DNA of 64,000 bases, taken from an uncultured Pirellulaceae bacterium (GTDB taxonomy: Bacteria > Planctomycetota > Planctomycetia > Pirellulales > Pirellulaceae). A model generated the notes under the pieces. That model was not told the origin of the DNA. It saw only the letters and a program-made list of their open reading frames with translations, and did not search any database. Position 1 is the first letter of the stretch; each line of letters starts with the position of its first letter. The DNA is taken from positions 17,014 to 81,013 of the forward strand of contig CALKNI010000092.1 in the NCBI GenBank assembly GCA_938091115.1, read 5' to 3'. This document shows, piece by piece, positions 25,852-35,147 of the stretch. A program made the position numbers and the translations under genes.

Positions 25852-26991
25852 ATGCTTCGATACTGGACTGCCGGCGAATCCCATGGAAAATGCCTTTTGG
25901 CTTTAATTGACGGATTTCCTGCTGGATTTGAGATAGACACCGACAAAATCGATGAATTACTGGTCATGAGACAGGGCGGTTACGGCCGTGGAAAACGTCA
26001 GACGCTTGAGCAGGATCATGTCGATATTTTAACTGGGGTATGGAAGAAGGTTACCTTAGGGGCCCCAATTACGCTTAAGGTGCCCAACAATGATTACAAG
26101 TTGGAGCGGCTCAAAGAATTACCTCGCCCACGTCCTGGGCATGGAGATTTGAGTGGTTCGTTAAAATATCTTAGCTCGATGCGGGGGATTTTGGAGCGGG
26201 CGAGTGCCAGAGAAACCTGCGTTCGGGTTGCCGCCGGAGCGCTGTGCCAACAGCTGTTGGAGTATTTTGGGATTCAAACACTCGGCTATGTCGTGCAACT
26301 TGGTGGATTAAAAATTCCAGCCAAAGATGGAACTCTTGCGCAGAGAAAAACCTGGCGCAACGAGAGTGAGATTTATTCGCTCAATCCGGATCTCGACTGT
26401 CAGGCCAAGTCATTGGTGGATAAAACCAAAAAGGCGGGTGACACACTCGGTGGAGTTGTCGAAGTCGTGGTCGAGGGGTTGCCCTTTGGGCTCGGTACCC
26501 ATGCACAATGGGATCGCAAGCTCGATGGAAAACTTGCCCAAGCTGTGATGGCGGTTCAGGCGATCAAAGGCGTTGAAATTGGAATGGGCTTTGAGGCGGC
26601 TAGGTTGCCAGGGAGTCAGGTTCACGATGGAATTCAATACGAGGCGAGTAAGAAATCGACAGCGAATTTGGGGTATGTTAGACCAACCAACAATGCTGGA
26701 GGCCTGGAAGCTGGAATGACGAATGGCCAGCCTTTAGTCATCCGTGCTGCGAAAAAACCGATTAGCACATTGCAAGCACCGCTACAATCGATCGATATGG
26801 AATCCAAGGAGCCAAGTAAAGCAAGCTACGAGCGTAGCGACGTTTGTGCTCTTTCTGCCGCGAGCATCATTATCGAGGGCGTGGTTGCGTTTGAGATTGC
26901 CGCGGCGATGGTGGATAAGTTTGGGGGTGATAGCATTCAGGAAATGAAGGCACGTTGGGACCTTTTTCATGAAATGGCTGGGGAAAAGTGA
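25852..26991 (+). CDS. aroC: Chorismate synthase
   Basis: Converts 5-enolpyruvylshikimate-3-phosphate to chorismate with reduced FMN, the last common step of aromatic amino acid synthesis. The 379 residues carry the family signatures: GESHGKCLLALIDGFPAG near the start, RQGGYGRGKRQ, RPRPGHGDLSGSLKY, LERASARETCVRVAAGAL and RPTNNAGGLEAGMTNGQPLV. The start matches the usual MLRYWTAGESHG. Stand-alone gene; no other shikimate genes nearby. Confidence 0.97.
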   Translation: MLRYWTAGESHGKCLLALIDGFPAGFEIDTDKIDELLVMRQGGYGRGKRQTLEQDHVDILTGVWKKVTLGAPITLKVPNNDYKLERLKELPRPRPGHGDLSGSLKYLSSMRGILERASARETCVRVAAGALCQQLLEYFGIQTLGYVVQLGGLKIPAKDGTLAQRKTWRNESEIYSLNPDLDCQAKSLVDKTKKAGDTLGGVVEVVVEGLPFGLGTHAQWDRKLDGKLAQAVMAVQAIKGVEIGMGFEAARLPGSQVHDGIQYEASKKSTANLGYVRPTNNAGGLEAGMTNGQPLVIRAAKKPISTLQAPLQSIDMESKEPSKASYERSDVCALSAASIIIEGVVAFEIAAAMVDKFGGDSIQEMKARWDLFHEMAGEK

Positions 26992-27159
26992 CAAATTGTT
27001 ATTGGTGTTTTCAGCCAAAAACATCAAGATTAGGCAGGTAGAGGAAGCCTGCTTGGGCAAGGTTTCAGTCCCTGTTGTACGGTCACTGACGATCGAGGCG
27101 TTTTTCACGTCCGTCATCTTCTATATAACTATCAATTAGCTGGCAAGGAAGTCAGGAGC

Positions 27160-28230
27160 ATGAGCGACAATCAGCGAAGAGCTGTCTGCCGAATTTTGTT
27201 TCTGATTCTGTGCGCTCTTCCCACTGCCTCGGTCGGCTATTGGATTTTTCACCCGCAAACCGCAGTGACTTGGGAGCGTGAGATACAGGCAAATCTAGGC
27301 CTTACGACTCGGATTGATTCGGTGGAGACTTCTGGTCCCTACACGGTCATTCTGCGAGGTGTAGAGTTTCTGAATGTTGACGGTGAGCCGATTTTGGAGA
27401 CGGTTGAAACTAGAATCGAATTCGGTAGACAATTTGATCGTGTTGTGCTGCCTAATAAAGTGACGGGAGTTTCCGACAAGGGGATTGGATTATTCATTGA
27501 AAATATTCGTCAGAATATCGTCCGAAAACGCTCGATCAAGAAAAGGTTGTTAATTGAATTTGAGCAGGATCTGGTTGTTAAGAAGCAAATGGCGGTCGAG
27601 ACTGACCGGTTGTTTGCAAGAACAAGTTCATTTTCTTTGAATCCCGCAATTCGCTTGGGAGAACAGATTGTCCTATCTGATTTTCGGATCGAATTTAGCA
27701 ATTCGAAAACGGATGAATCTGAGGTTTTTGCAGCAGCAAGATTTAAAATTGGAAATGAAGGTGAATCAAACGATTTCGGTAAATCTGTCGAGTTGGAATT
27801 CAATCGAAAGGATGCGGATGGTGTTGGTTTTCGTTTAAATACCAATGGATTAGCAATTCCTTGTTGGCTGCTGAAAAATAGTTTTGTCGACCTACCGGCT
27901 ACTCTTGGCCCGGATGCTTTGTTTCAGGGCGAAATTATTTCTGCGCCTCAAGCGAGTATTTCTCTTGTGTCACTGCAAGGCTGGTTTGAGCAAGTCAGTT
28001 TGGCGGCATCGGTGTCGCAGGATGCCGTCGAGTCGGCGTCGGTTCAGTTGGTCGAATGTGAATTCGAGGGAGGCCTGTTGTCTCGTTGGCAAGCGAATCT
28101 GTATCCCAATTCTCAATCTCCACCACGACCGATCGACGGTGAGTATCTGTTCACCTATACCCGCAATCTTGACATTGCGGGTGCCATCAACAAGGCGTGG
28201 ATTGATTACTCTGCTGAAGTTGAGCAGTAA
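27160..28230 (+). CDS. Membrane-anchored protein of unknown function
   Basis: A 356-residue protein with one N-terminal transmembrane segment (ILFLILCALPTASVGYWIF) and an otherwise beta-rich, probably periplasmic body (TRIDSVETSGPYTVILRGVE, FLNVDGEPILETVETRIEFG, IVLSDFRIEFSNS). The alternating pattern and the N-terminal anchor recall AsmA/YhdP-like or other envelope lipid-transport proteins, but there is no specific motif and I do not assign it. RBS AGGAG five bases before the ATG. Convergent with the ccsBA gene (34 bases apart). Confidence 0.75.
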   Translation: MSDNQRRAVCRILFLILCALPTASVGYWIFHPQTAVTWEREIQANLGLTTRIDSVETSGPYTVILRGVEFLNVDGEPILETVETRIEFGRQFDRVVLPNKVTGVSDKGIGLFIENIRQNIVRKRSIKKRLLIEFEQDLVVKKQMAVETDRLFARTSSFSLNPAIRLGEQIVLSDFRIEFSNSKTDESEVFAAARFKIGNEGESNDFGKSVELEFNRKDADGVGFRLNTNGLAIPCWLLKNSFVDLPATLGPDALFQGEIISAPQASISLVSLQGWFEQVSLAASVSQDAVESASVQLVECEFEGGLLSRWQANLYPNSQSPPRPIDGEYLFTYTRNLDIAGAINKAWIDYSAEVEQ

Positions 28231-28264
28231 GTTCGATTTTTCCGAAGATTAGAATGCAGGTTGT

Positions 28265-31200
28265 TCAGCTGATTATATTCTTGTCAGCAGACTCACGGGC
28301 GTAGCTCATCCAGAATTTCACTGGAATGAAAACGAACGCGGCAACTATGACGTGAGCTACTGCAACTAAAATGATCTTTTGAATGGTGTCATCTTCAGTT
28401 CCGGCATAGGCGTGTAGTCCGACTCCCATCGAATTGACTCCTTTCCAAGACCAAAGAACGATCACGTTGCCGAGCACCGCCAAAGCCGCAATTCCGCGGT
28501 CTTTTACAAGACCGCCCCAGCGAGCGTGAAGGACGACTGCATTCCACAGCACAATCATTAGTGCACCATTTTCTTTCGGGTCCCAGCCCCAGAACCGTCC
28601 CCACGAATCGTCACCCCAGAGACCGCCTAAAACGGTGCCAAAGAAACTTAAAAACAGGCCGAAACAAACGATACCGTAAATAAGGTTGACGAAGGATCGA
28701 CGTCTTTCCGCTGTTGCGAATGCTGGTGTTACCAGCAATCCAATCAGATATGCAAAGCCAAGCATTCCTGCTGCAAAGGTCGCGCTGTATCCAAGTGAAA
28801 TGCAGATCACATGGGTGGAGAGCCAAAACTGAGTATCTAAAACTGCCACCATCACCGTAAACGTATCGCCATCAACAATGGTCATTGTCCACGCCCAAAT
28901 TAACGCCAGTAAAGCTCCCAACGAGGCAACGACATTGCCAATCCCAAGTTTTGTTATCCGCTCAACGATTAACATTAAAATGACCATGCCCATAGAGACA
29001 AATAAGGCAGACGAATAGAGATTCGTGACCGGGGGGCGACCGGAAATGATGACACGGAAAATCAGACCTGTGATTTGCCATCCAAGTCCCAGGATGATCA
29101 AAGAACTTGAGACACGATTCCAGAGTTGGTGGAGTCCAATCCAGCCAAAACAAGCAGTTATAAACGCCAGTAAATAAATCGCTGTGGCAAGATAAAACGG
29201 TGAATAACTGTTGTAAATTTTCTCAACGCTAAATTTTTGGCTGCTATAACCAGTTGGCTGTGCTTCTTCAATTTTAGCCAGATAGTCCTCGACGGCCGTG
29301 TTGAAGGCTGTCGAGTCTTGAGCTAGGTAGGCTGGGCGAAGTTTCGACAACAGTTCTACAAACTCGTCGTTATTTTGCTGGAGCTCAGTGTTTCCATTGT
29401 TTAATCTCAAAATGTTGGCGGCTAGATCCTTTTCAGCGAAGGCGATGTTCTCAGCGAGAAGCGAATCAATCAACGGATTTTCATTGTCTTCAATCGATTC
29501 GCGAATCGCCGCGGGGATTTGATCCCAGTTTTCCAACAGTGATTTTGCAATTTGTTCTCTGTCGGTGGTTCCAAAAGCTCCTCCAAGTTGCTGCCGGATA
29601 ACGGGATCCTCCAACAGGAAACCAATATTAGCAGCTCTTACCACGCGGGGTTTGATGATTGGTGCGATCTCTAATGCCACAATGGCTTTGCTCAATTCAG
29701 TTGTCGTTTTGCAGTCAAGCTTAACTGCAAGGTCAGCTAACCAGGCTCTTGTTCGACTCGAATAAAACGACGTCCAAGGGAGGTCGGGGTCTGAGGTGGG
29801 AATTATCAAAGGTATTAAGGGAGACTGAATGTCACGATCTGCCTCTTGGAGCCCCTCGAGGATGGTGAGTTCGTCTAAATTGCGGTTGTTGACGGGGCCG
29901 AACATCAGTTTCATTCCATAAACTCTCTGTAGAGCATCCCGGACACTTAAGAGCCGTTTTTGGAAAACAGTCCAATCTTCGTCCCTCACTTCTCGATCGG
30001 GCAGTAGGTTTTTAAGTTCGTTGTCTGCGAGCAATATCTCTTCAAACGTGTACTTGAATTTCCTTGCTCTTGGTTCGGTTAAAGTTGAAGGAAGGCTAAG
30101 TGCATTGATGATACTTAAATCTTCAATTCGAAAAATTCGATACTGATCGAATCCTTTTGATTCAAATAGATTGTCTGCCAGCCAGCGAATTGCTGGCTGG
30201 TTTTTATTGTTACCATCTGCGACGGCTTCCCGTTTACTTAATTGCCTTGCTGTATTTCGAGCGAAGGAATCGAGAGGTTGGACTCGCCCATTAATTGTGA
30301 TTGGAATTTCACCGAATCGGTCGAGCTTCATGTTTTCAACAACAGACTTTCTAGAATCGGAAGCGCCCTCTTTCAGAGTCCATCCTGCCATCAGTAAGCA
30401 GATCGCGATGGGAATGATCCACTTTCGATTTCCCGAGCTGTAGGCTGCGAATCGCCCAGTGCTGCGATAGGGTGAAGTGATTTCATTTTCGCGTTCTGGG
30501 GACTTGATTGGCCGAGGAGATTTTCTGCTCTTTTCTAAAAATCCAAGAAGTGAACTGCCGAATTGGGCGAGTAGGCCAACGACTGAAAACATGCAGCAAA
30601 CATAAGGAATCATCCAGCCTTTGTTTTTTACGATCTGCAGAATTGAAATTTGGTCCCCGTTGGGAAGCTCGCTCATTTGACTTTGATAAAAAGTTTCACC
30701 GGAATATCTAAGTGGGTTGTTCATCCAGATGAGCTGCTCACTCGAAACTCCCGATTCGAAGTCCTCTAACTGAATTTCGGAACCAAAAAATCGTGGCGTT
30801 GTTGTGCCGATGTAGTTTTCACGTTGAGCATCATTGAGCGTAATTGCGTAGGGTTTGTATTCGGTTTTGAAACGTAAGGCTATTTGGTAGGTCTTATCGC
30901 CGACCGTGACTGAGTTGTCACGACTGGCATCCCTAAGTTGAGTGATTAGATAGATGCCGAGAGATTTTCCATCTTTAATTAACTCAACGTAAGCGGACGC
31001 GAAATCGACAGCCTGGTCGGTGTCTGTACCTGTCGAGACAGGGAGAGATTTGGCTCCCCATTCCAGACCGATTCCTGCATTACTCACGGATTCGCTATTG
31101 TTGATTCGGGCAATGTCGGAGTTTGGTATGTACTCAATGCATTTTACATCAAAAGGAATTTCTTCTGAGACGATTAAATCCTGCTTCTCAAGTAACTTGC

Positions 31201-32158
31201 CCGGGATGGCAACGATCTTGTCGAGTTTCGGGTCTGAGACATCAATGATAGCCATCTCGGTAGCGCGAATGTCCAACGCATGGCTCATGGTCTGCCCTTC
31301 GGCGATTGACATTCGCTGCTCTTCGTTCGTTGTGGTGACGTAGATTTCATTGAGCATCAAACCAGCGACACCAAGGTGAAGAAGGACAATCCCAGCTTTG
31401 CGGCGGAATAGGATGACACATGCAGCGTAAGAAACTAAGGCAGCAACGGTGGCTTGAATGAGTTGCCATAAAATCCTCATCGCAGAGTCGCCGATGAACG
31501 CATCCTCACCTAATAACATCGTACCCCCGAAAACGGCAATCAGAGTAACGGCGGAAATGCCCAGTAATATTCGCTCAATCTTGCGATTTTTCCCAATCGT
31601 GGCGCACGCATAAACGCAACCAATTCCGAGCATTAAAACACCGATTTGCATGGTGGTCCAAAGTTGTTGCCAAGAGAGCGGCGGACTATTTTGAAGACCA
31701 TCACTACCCTGTCCACTGAAAATAATGGCCCATGTCAGAAACGCCGCGAAAGCCGTTGCCAGTAGCCCAACCAGCAGTTTTTTTCCTTTCGCCTGAAGGC
31801 GGAATCTGAGAATGTGCGCAGCAGAAAGATTCATCAGCATCAGGACCAGGACTGTCAGTCCACTCGGGAGATAAAAACTGCCGGGGATGTTTTGATGATC
31901 GGGAAACCAGCGAGGTACAAAAAATGTCTGGAAAGGCACGTCGACAAATAGGTTGTCAAAATGTTTCATCTTGACGATGTAGACGTCACTTCGCGTCTGG
32001 TCCAAGGTTGCGACGAAGGTAATGAAGACCGCAAGTACCAATAGAAACACGGTCAGTTTCAATGAAGCCAATGGCATAATGACAGCTTTGGCGATGTCGA
32101 TGAAACTTATCGAATGTGTGGCGGTGGATGCCTTGCTGCTGACGGAATTCGTAGCCAT
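28265..32158 (-). CDS. Fused ResB-CcsA cytochrome c biogenesis protein
   Basis: System II cytochrome c maturation: moves haem across the membrane and ligates it to CxxCH motifs of apocytochromes. The 1297 residues combine an N-terminal ResB (CcsB) half with several membrane helices (LASLKLTVFLLVLAVFITFV, VTLIAVFGGTMLL, IVLLHLGVAGLMLNEIYV), a long extracytoplasmic section beginning GEIPITINGRVQPLDSFARN (about 625-985), and a C-terminal CcsA half with the tryptophan-rich WWD haem-handling motif WGRFWGWDPKENGALMIVLW near residue 1190. Such single-chain fusions are known in several phyla. It follows a lipoprotein gene by 49 bases. Apocytochrome genes are not adjacent, although a CxxCH-type motif protein lies at 46-48 kb. 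Confidence 0.92.
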   Translation of the reverse strand: MATNSVSSKASTATHSISFIDIAKAVIMPLASLKLTVFLLVLAVFITFVATLDQTRSDVYIVKMKHFDNLFVDVPFQTFFVPRWFPDHQNIPGSFYLPSGLTVLVLMLMNLSAAHILRFRLQAKGKKLLVGLLATAFAAFLTWAIIFSGQGSDGLQNSPPLSWQQLWTTMQIGVLMLGIGCVYACATIGKNRKIERILLGISAVTLIAVFGGTMLLGEDAFIGDSAMRILWQLIQATVAALVSYAACVILFRRKAGIVLLHLGVAGLMLNEIYVTTTNEEQRMSIAEGQTMSHALDIRATEMAIIDVSDPKLDKIVAIPGKLLEKQDLIVSEEIPFDVKCIEYIPNSDIARINNSESVSNAGIGLEWGAKSLPVSTGTDTDQAVDFASAYVELIKDGKSLGIYLITQLRDASRDNSVTVGDKTYQIALRFKTEYKPYAITLNDAQRENYIGTTTPRFFGSEIQLEDFESGVSSEQLIWMNNPLRYSGETFYQSQMSELPNGDQISILQIVKNKGWMIPYVCCMFSVVGLLAQFGSSLLGFLEKSRKSPRPIKSPERENEITSPYRSTGRFAAYSSGNRKWIIPIAICLLMAGWTLKEGASDSRKSVVENMKLDRFGEIPITINGRVQPLDSFARNTARQLSKREAVADGNNKNQPAIRWLADNLFESKGFDQYRIFRIEDLSIINALSLPSTLTEPRARKFKYTFEEILLADNELKNLLPDREVRDEDWTVFQKRLLSVRDALQRVYGMKLMFGPVNNRNLDELTILEGLQEADRDIQSPLIPLIIPTSDPDLPWTSFYSSRTRAWLADLAVKLDCKTTTELSKAIVALEIAPIIKPRVVRAANIGFLLEDPVIRQQLGGAFGTTDREQIAKSLLENWDQIPAAIRESIEDNENPLIDSLLAENIAFAEKDLAANILRLNNGNTELQQNNDEFVELLSKLRPAYLAQDSTAFNTAVEDYLAKIEEAQPTGYSSQKFSVEKIYNSYSPFYLATAIYLLAFITACFGWIGLHQLWNRVSSSLIILGLGWQITGLIFRVIISGRPPVTNLYSSALFVSMGMVILMLIVERITKLGIGNVVASLGALLALIWAWTMTIVDGDTFTVMVAVLDTQFWLSTHVICISLGYSATFAAGMLGFAYLIGLLVTPAFATAERRRSFVNLIYGIVCFGLFLSFFGTVLGGLWGDDSWGRFWGWDPKENGALMIVLWNAVVLHARWGGLVKDRGIAALAVLGNVIVLWSWKGVNSMGVGLHAYAGTEDDTIQKIILVAVAHVIVAAFVFIPVKFWMSYARESADKNIIS

Positions 32159-32207
32159 GGGGACGCTCTATTTCTGATCCAAGTTATAATTGGTTGAATT
32201 TGAAAAA

Positions 32208-33287
32208 TTACTTTAACTGCAGGGTGTTGAGAAACGACTTGAATGAATCGCGGTTTGCATCAACTAAATTTTTGTTGCCCGACAATTTGAGGAACCAGGC
32301 TGAATCTCCAAGTTTGACCATGGCCGCAATTGTGCCAACATCAGAGGAGGAATTAAGGTCGATAAGGTCGACAATCTTCCCTTGGACGCCGTCAATGTTG
32401 ATGTCCGAAACACGGGCGCTAAGGTCGGGCTCAGAGAGTTCTCCTAAGCCAACCTGATTTTGCCAACGCTGGACATTGGGTTCCCATGTGTTCGCAGAAG
32501 CTGGCATTTCAATGACAGTGATTTGCGCCTTTTTGCCATCGGTCTCTTTGGTGAGCCTGACTCTTACCATTGAATTGGTTGACCCGGTGTCCCAGCCTAC
32601 CGGTGCTTCAAATTTAACTTTTTGAGTTGGTGTCTGTTGAGGCGGGCCCGCAGGTTGTCGTGGCGGTTGGGCTCCTCCAGCAAATGGAGGAGTCATCTTG
32701 CCAGAGCCGCGGCCTGTTTTGTCGAACAAAAGAAAATCAGAACTTTCATTTTTGATTGTTGTCTCAAGATTCTGAAGATTTGTTGGTGGAAGTCCAATTT
32801 GGCCAAGCCAGCGGTTCGCATTGAGTAGTAAATCCTGGTTTGGGCCTAAGCTCGATATTGCCAATTCCAAAGGAGGTGAAAATGAGCCGATCTTAAGTGT
32901 TGCGTAACGCATTGGTTTTTCAGCGCCGGTAGCCCAGTCGCTCGGCAGGTCCCAGGAGGGGTTGTTGCCATCAAATTGAATTGTGTCGAGAAAAGGTCTC
33001 CACGAATTTTCTGTGGCAGCCAACTGCTCTGCCGGTCCTGAAATTTTGAAAAACCAAGTTGCTTCGGGGTTTTGAAATATGGCGACAACCATCCGAGTCG
33101 GTTGCCCAACGCCTTCTGTGGGTGATTTGTTTGTAGATCTCGGGTCTTGTCGGAGTTTGGCGAGGCCAGACCGCTCCTTGGGAATTAAACTAACTTTAAT
33201 ATCCTCATCTTTTGAACATCCTAGCGGTAGCGAAAGGAGAACGGGTGTTAAGAGGGCGAGGAGTGTAATTCTATTCAATTTATTCAC
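32208..33287 (-). CDS. Secreted lipoprotein with duplicated (N/Q)RWxxQ(I/V)GL domain
   Basis: Predicted lipoprotein: a signal LLALLTPVLLSLPLGC with the lipobox cysteine about 24 residues after a GTG start at 33287, which I prefer to the TTG at 33320. The mature part has two related units. One gives WDLPSDWATG..., LLNANRWLGQIGLPP and WFFKISGP...FLDTIQF; the other gives FEAPVGWDTG..., EPNVQRWQNQVGLGEL and WFLKLSGN...FLNTLQL. A G/P/Q-rich linker joins them. This domain recurs in secreted proteins of Planctomycetota and Verrucomicrobiota from general knowledge, without a known function. Its place directly before ccsBA suggests co-transcription and a role around respiratory cytochromes, which is inference. 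Confidence 0.8.
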   Translation of the reverse strand: MNKLNRITLLALLTPVLLSLPLGCSKDEDIKVSLIPKERSGLAKLRQDPRSTNKSPTEGVGQPTRMVVAIFQNPEATWFFKISGPAEQLAATENSWRPFLDTIQFDGNNPSWDLPSDWATGAEKPMRYATLKIGSFSPPLELAISSLGPNQDLLLNANRWLGQIGLPPTNLQNLETTIKNESSDFLLFDKTGRGSGKMTPPFAGGAQPPRQPAGPPQQTPTQKVKFEAPVGWDTGSTNSMVRVRLTKETDGKKAQITVIEMPASANTWEPNVQRWQNQVGLGELSEPDLSARVSDINIDGVQGKIVDLIDLNSSSDVGTIAAMVKLGDSAWFLKLSGNKNLVDANRDSFKSFLNTLQLK

Positions 33288-33426
33288 GCGATAACCGATT
33301 GTTCCTTCAGTGTTTTCCAATTGTTCAATCTAAAAAATGAACGATCTTTGTCCAACTGGAATACTGTGTGTTTCATTGTTTAAGATGTTTTAAACACAAT
33401 TTTGATTGGTTTAAAAACGCGCTAGT

Positions 33427-33651
33427 TTAATTATAAGAACCGAGTAACTGTCGCTCTATATCACGAGTTTCGCAAAATGCGGGTGTAGTCAATTTGTCAC
33501 ACCATTGGTGCTTCTGACTTCTCCGAAATTGAATTCGTAGAGGGGGTTGCGGGAGTTGGAAAACTGATGCTCCTAAGTAATGATCTTTGCTTGATTCGAC
33601 AGGATTGCTAATCAAAGCGGCAGGTTCTAATTGTCCGTCTTTTAGACACAT
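33427..33651 (-). CDS. Doubtful small open frame in a 454-base gap
   Basis: A 74-codon ATG frame with plausible codon use but no recognisable motif, no Shine-Dalgarno and no signal or membrane segment. It is the only candidate in the gap 33288-33741 between fahA and the lipoprotein gene. The gap also has small inverted repeats at 33378-33395 (GTTTAA/TTAAAC) that could lie in the lipoprotein promoter region. It may be non-coding. Confidence 0.25.
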   Translation of the reverse strand: MCLKDGQLEPAALISNPVESSKDHYLGASVFQLPQPPLRIQFRRSQKHQWCDKLTTPAFCETRDIERQLLGSYN

Positions 33652-33741
33652 TTTATCGAATTTCTGAAAAGAGAAAGCAGTCCGGCTTGTTTGAATTGGC
33701 TTTGAACGATTTTTATTGACAAGTTGTGGAACGGGTTACTG

Positions 33742-35088
33742 TTACATTGCCTGGGTAGCCGAAAGAACCTTTCCCAAACAAATTCCAAATCCAATGCGCC
33801 GATGTTCATTAGATTCACAGAATCCACGAAAAATTACAGTGTCGCCGTCAGCTAGGAATTTTCGTTCCTCTCCAGTTGGAAGTTTAATTGGAGTTCTCTG
33901 GCTCCCCGGTAGTGCATTTTGCTGATCACCGTCCCAGGTCAGCTCAAGCATGCATCCTCTTGAGTCGCGAGTTTGCCCGCTGACGGTTCCACTTCCCAGC
34001 ATATCGCCAGGACGTAAATTGCAACCATTGCTGCTGTGGTGCGTCAGCATTTGAGCAAAGGTCCAGTATAGATTTGTGAAACTTCCTCGCGTGAGGAGTT
34101 GAGGTTCGAAACCCTGTTGCTGCATTTGCTCGGTTAAAAGGTAGACCTCTAGTTGAAGATCAATTCCTCCGAATTGCGAATTGGTGTCGCTCGCGAGGTA
34201 GTCTAAAGGGCGTGGATCCTCAGCGTCTCTTTGGAACTCGGCACATCGGAAAGGCGCGAGTGCTTCCATTGTAACAACCCACGGTGAGATGGTACTGGCG
34301 AATGATTTTGCCAAGAAGGGCCCAAGGGGTTGGTACTCCCATTTTTGGATGTCCCGAGCGGACCAATCGTTGAGTAGCGTCAGTCCAAACATATGGGATT
34401 CAGCGTCTTCGATTAAGACAGACTCGCCAAGCTGGTTTCCTTGGCCCACGAAACAACCAACTTCCAATTCATAGTCGAATAGCTTACACGCCTCGCGAGT
34501 AGGAGCGGTGCCAGGTTCGGCAGGAGTAAGTTGACCGACAGGGCGGCGAATCGGTGTGCCGCTTACGACAATACTTGAGGCTCTACCGTGATACCCGATT
34601 GGGATATGTTTGTAATTGGGTAACAGGGGATTGTCAGGCCTAAACATGCTGCCAACGTTGGTCGCGTGAAAGACCGAAGCGTAAAAGTCCGAATAGTCAC
34701 CGATGTTGCAAGGAAGTAAGAAGTCAACACTGGTTTGCGGAACAAGTGCGACGCTTGCTAATTTATCTGCTTCTGGAGAGCCCTGACTAAGTAACTCAAC
34801 TATCCTCTTCCGCAATTGACTTTGTTGCACAGGAGGGAGCGCCATCAGTGGGTTGAGGTTCACGTGTTGAAGGACTGTTTCAAAATCGGGACTCAGCAGA
34901 CCAGCTTCGGCACATGCCCGTAGGTTGAGGATTTGATCGCCAATCCCAATTCCGATCGACGCAGGATTATCGGAGGTCTGGAATACGCAATAAGGCAGAT
35001 TTTGAATTGGGAAATCAGTTTCGGGTTGATTGGCGCTTTCAACCCAGGAAATCAAATCTTGGGAGTGGGTTGCATTCAGGGCGTACAT
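33742..35088 (-). CDS. fahA: Fumarylacetoacetase
   Basis: Hydrolyses fumarylacetoacetate to fumarate and acetoacetate, the final step of tyrosine/homogentisate catabolism. The 448 residues show the N-terminal SH3-like domain and the metal-binding catalytic domain: NIGDYSDFYASVFHATNVG, PIGYHGRASSIVVSG, the metal ligands in FDYELEVGCFVG, and LLNDWSARDIQKWEYQPLGP with the catalytic Asp, Arg and Gln region, then LAKSF. Slightly longer than the mammalian enzyme at 419. It is the second gene after an uncharacterised protein 59 bases upstream. Homogentisate dioxygenase is not in the window. Confidence 0.96.
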   Translation of the reverse strand: MYALNATHSQDLISWVESANQPETDFPIQNLPYCVFQTSDNPASIGIGIGDQILNLRACAEAGLLSPDFETVLQHVNLNPLMALPPVQQSQLRKRIVELLSQGSPEADKLASVALVPQTSVDFLLPCNIGDYSDFYASVFHATNVGSMFRPDNPLLPNYKHIPIGYHGRASSIVVSGTPIRRPVGQLTPAEPGTAPTREACKLFDYELEVGCFVGQGNQLGESVLIEDAESHMFGLTLLNDWSARDIQKWEYQPLGPFLAKSFASTISPWVVTMEALAPFRCAEFQRDAEDPRPLDYLASDTNSQFGGIDLQLEVYLLTEQMQQQGFEPQLLTRGSFTNLYWTFAQMLTHHSSNGCNLRPGDMLGSGTVSGQTRDSRGCMLELTWDGDQQNALPGSQRTPIKLPTGEERKFLADGDTVIFRGFCESNEHRRIGFGICLGKVLSATQAM

Positions 35089-35147
35089 AAGATGTTGCTC
35101 TTTCTTGTTTGTGAGGCAAATCGTTAGTAGGGCAAATCGGTTTGGTC

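Noticed and set aside
25707..25967. 87-codon N-terminal extension of the BASS transporter
   Set aside because: The segment overlaps the divergent aroC start, has no hydrophobic or family character, and a good ATG lies directly before the first membrane helix.
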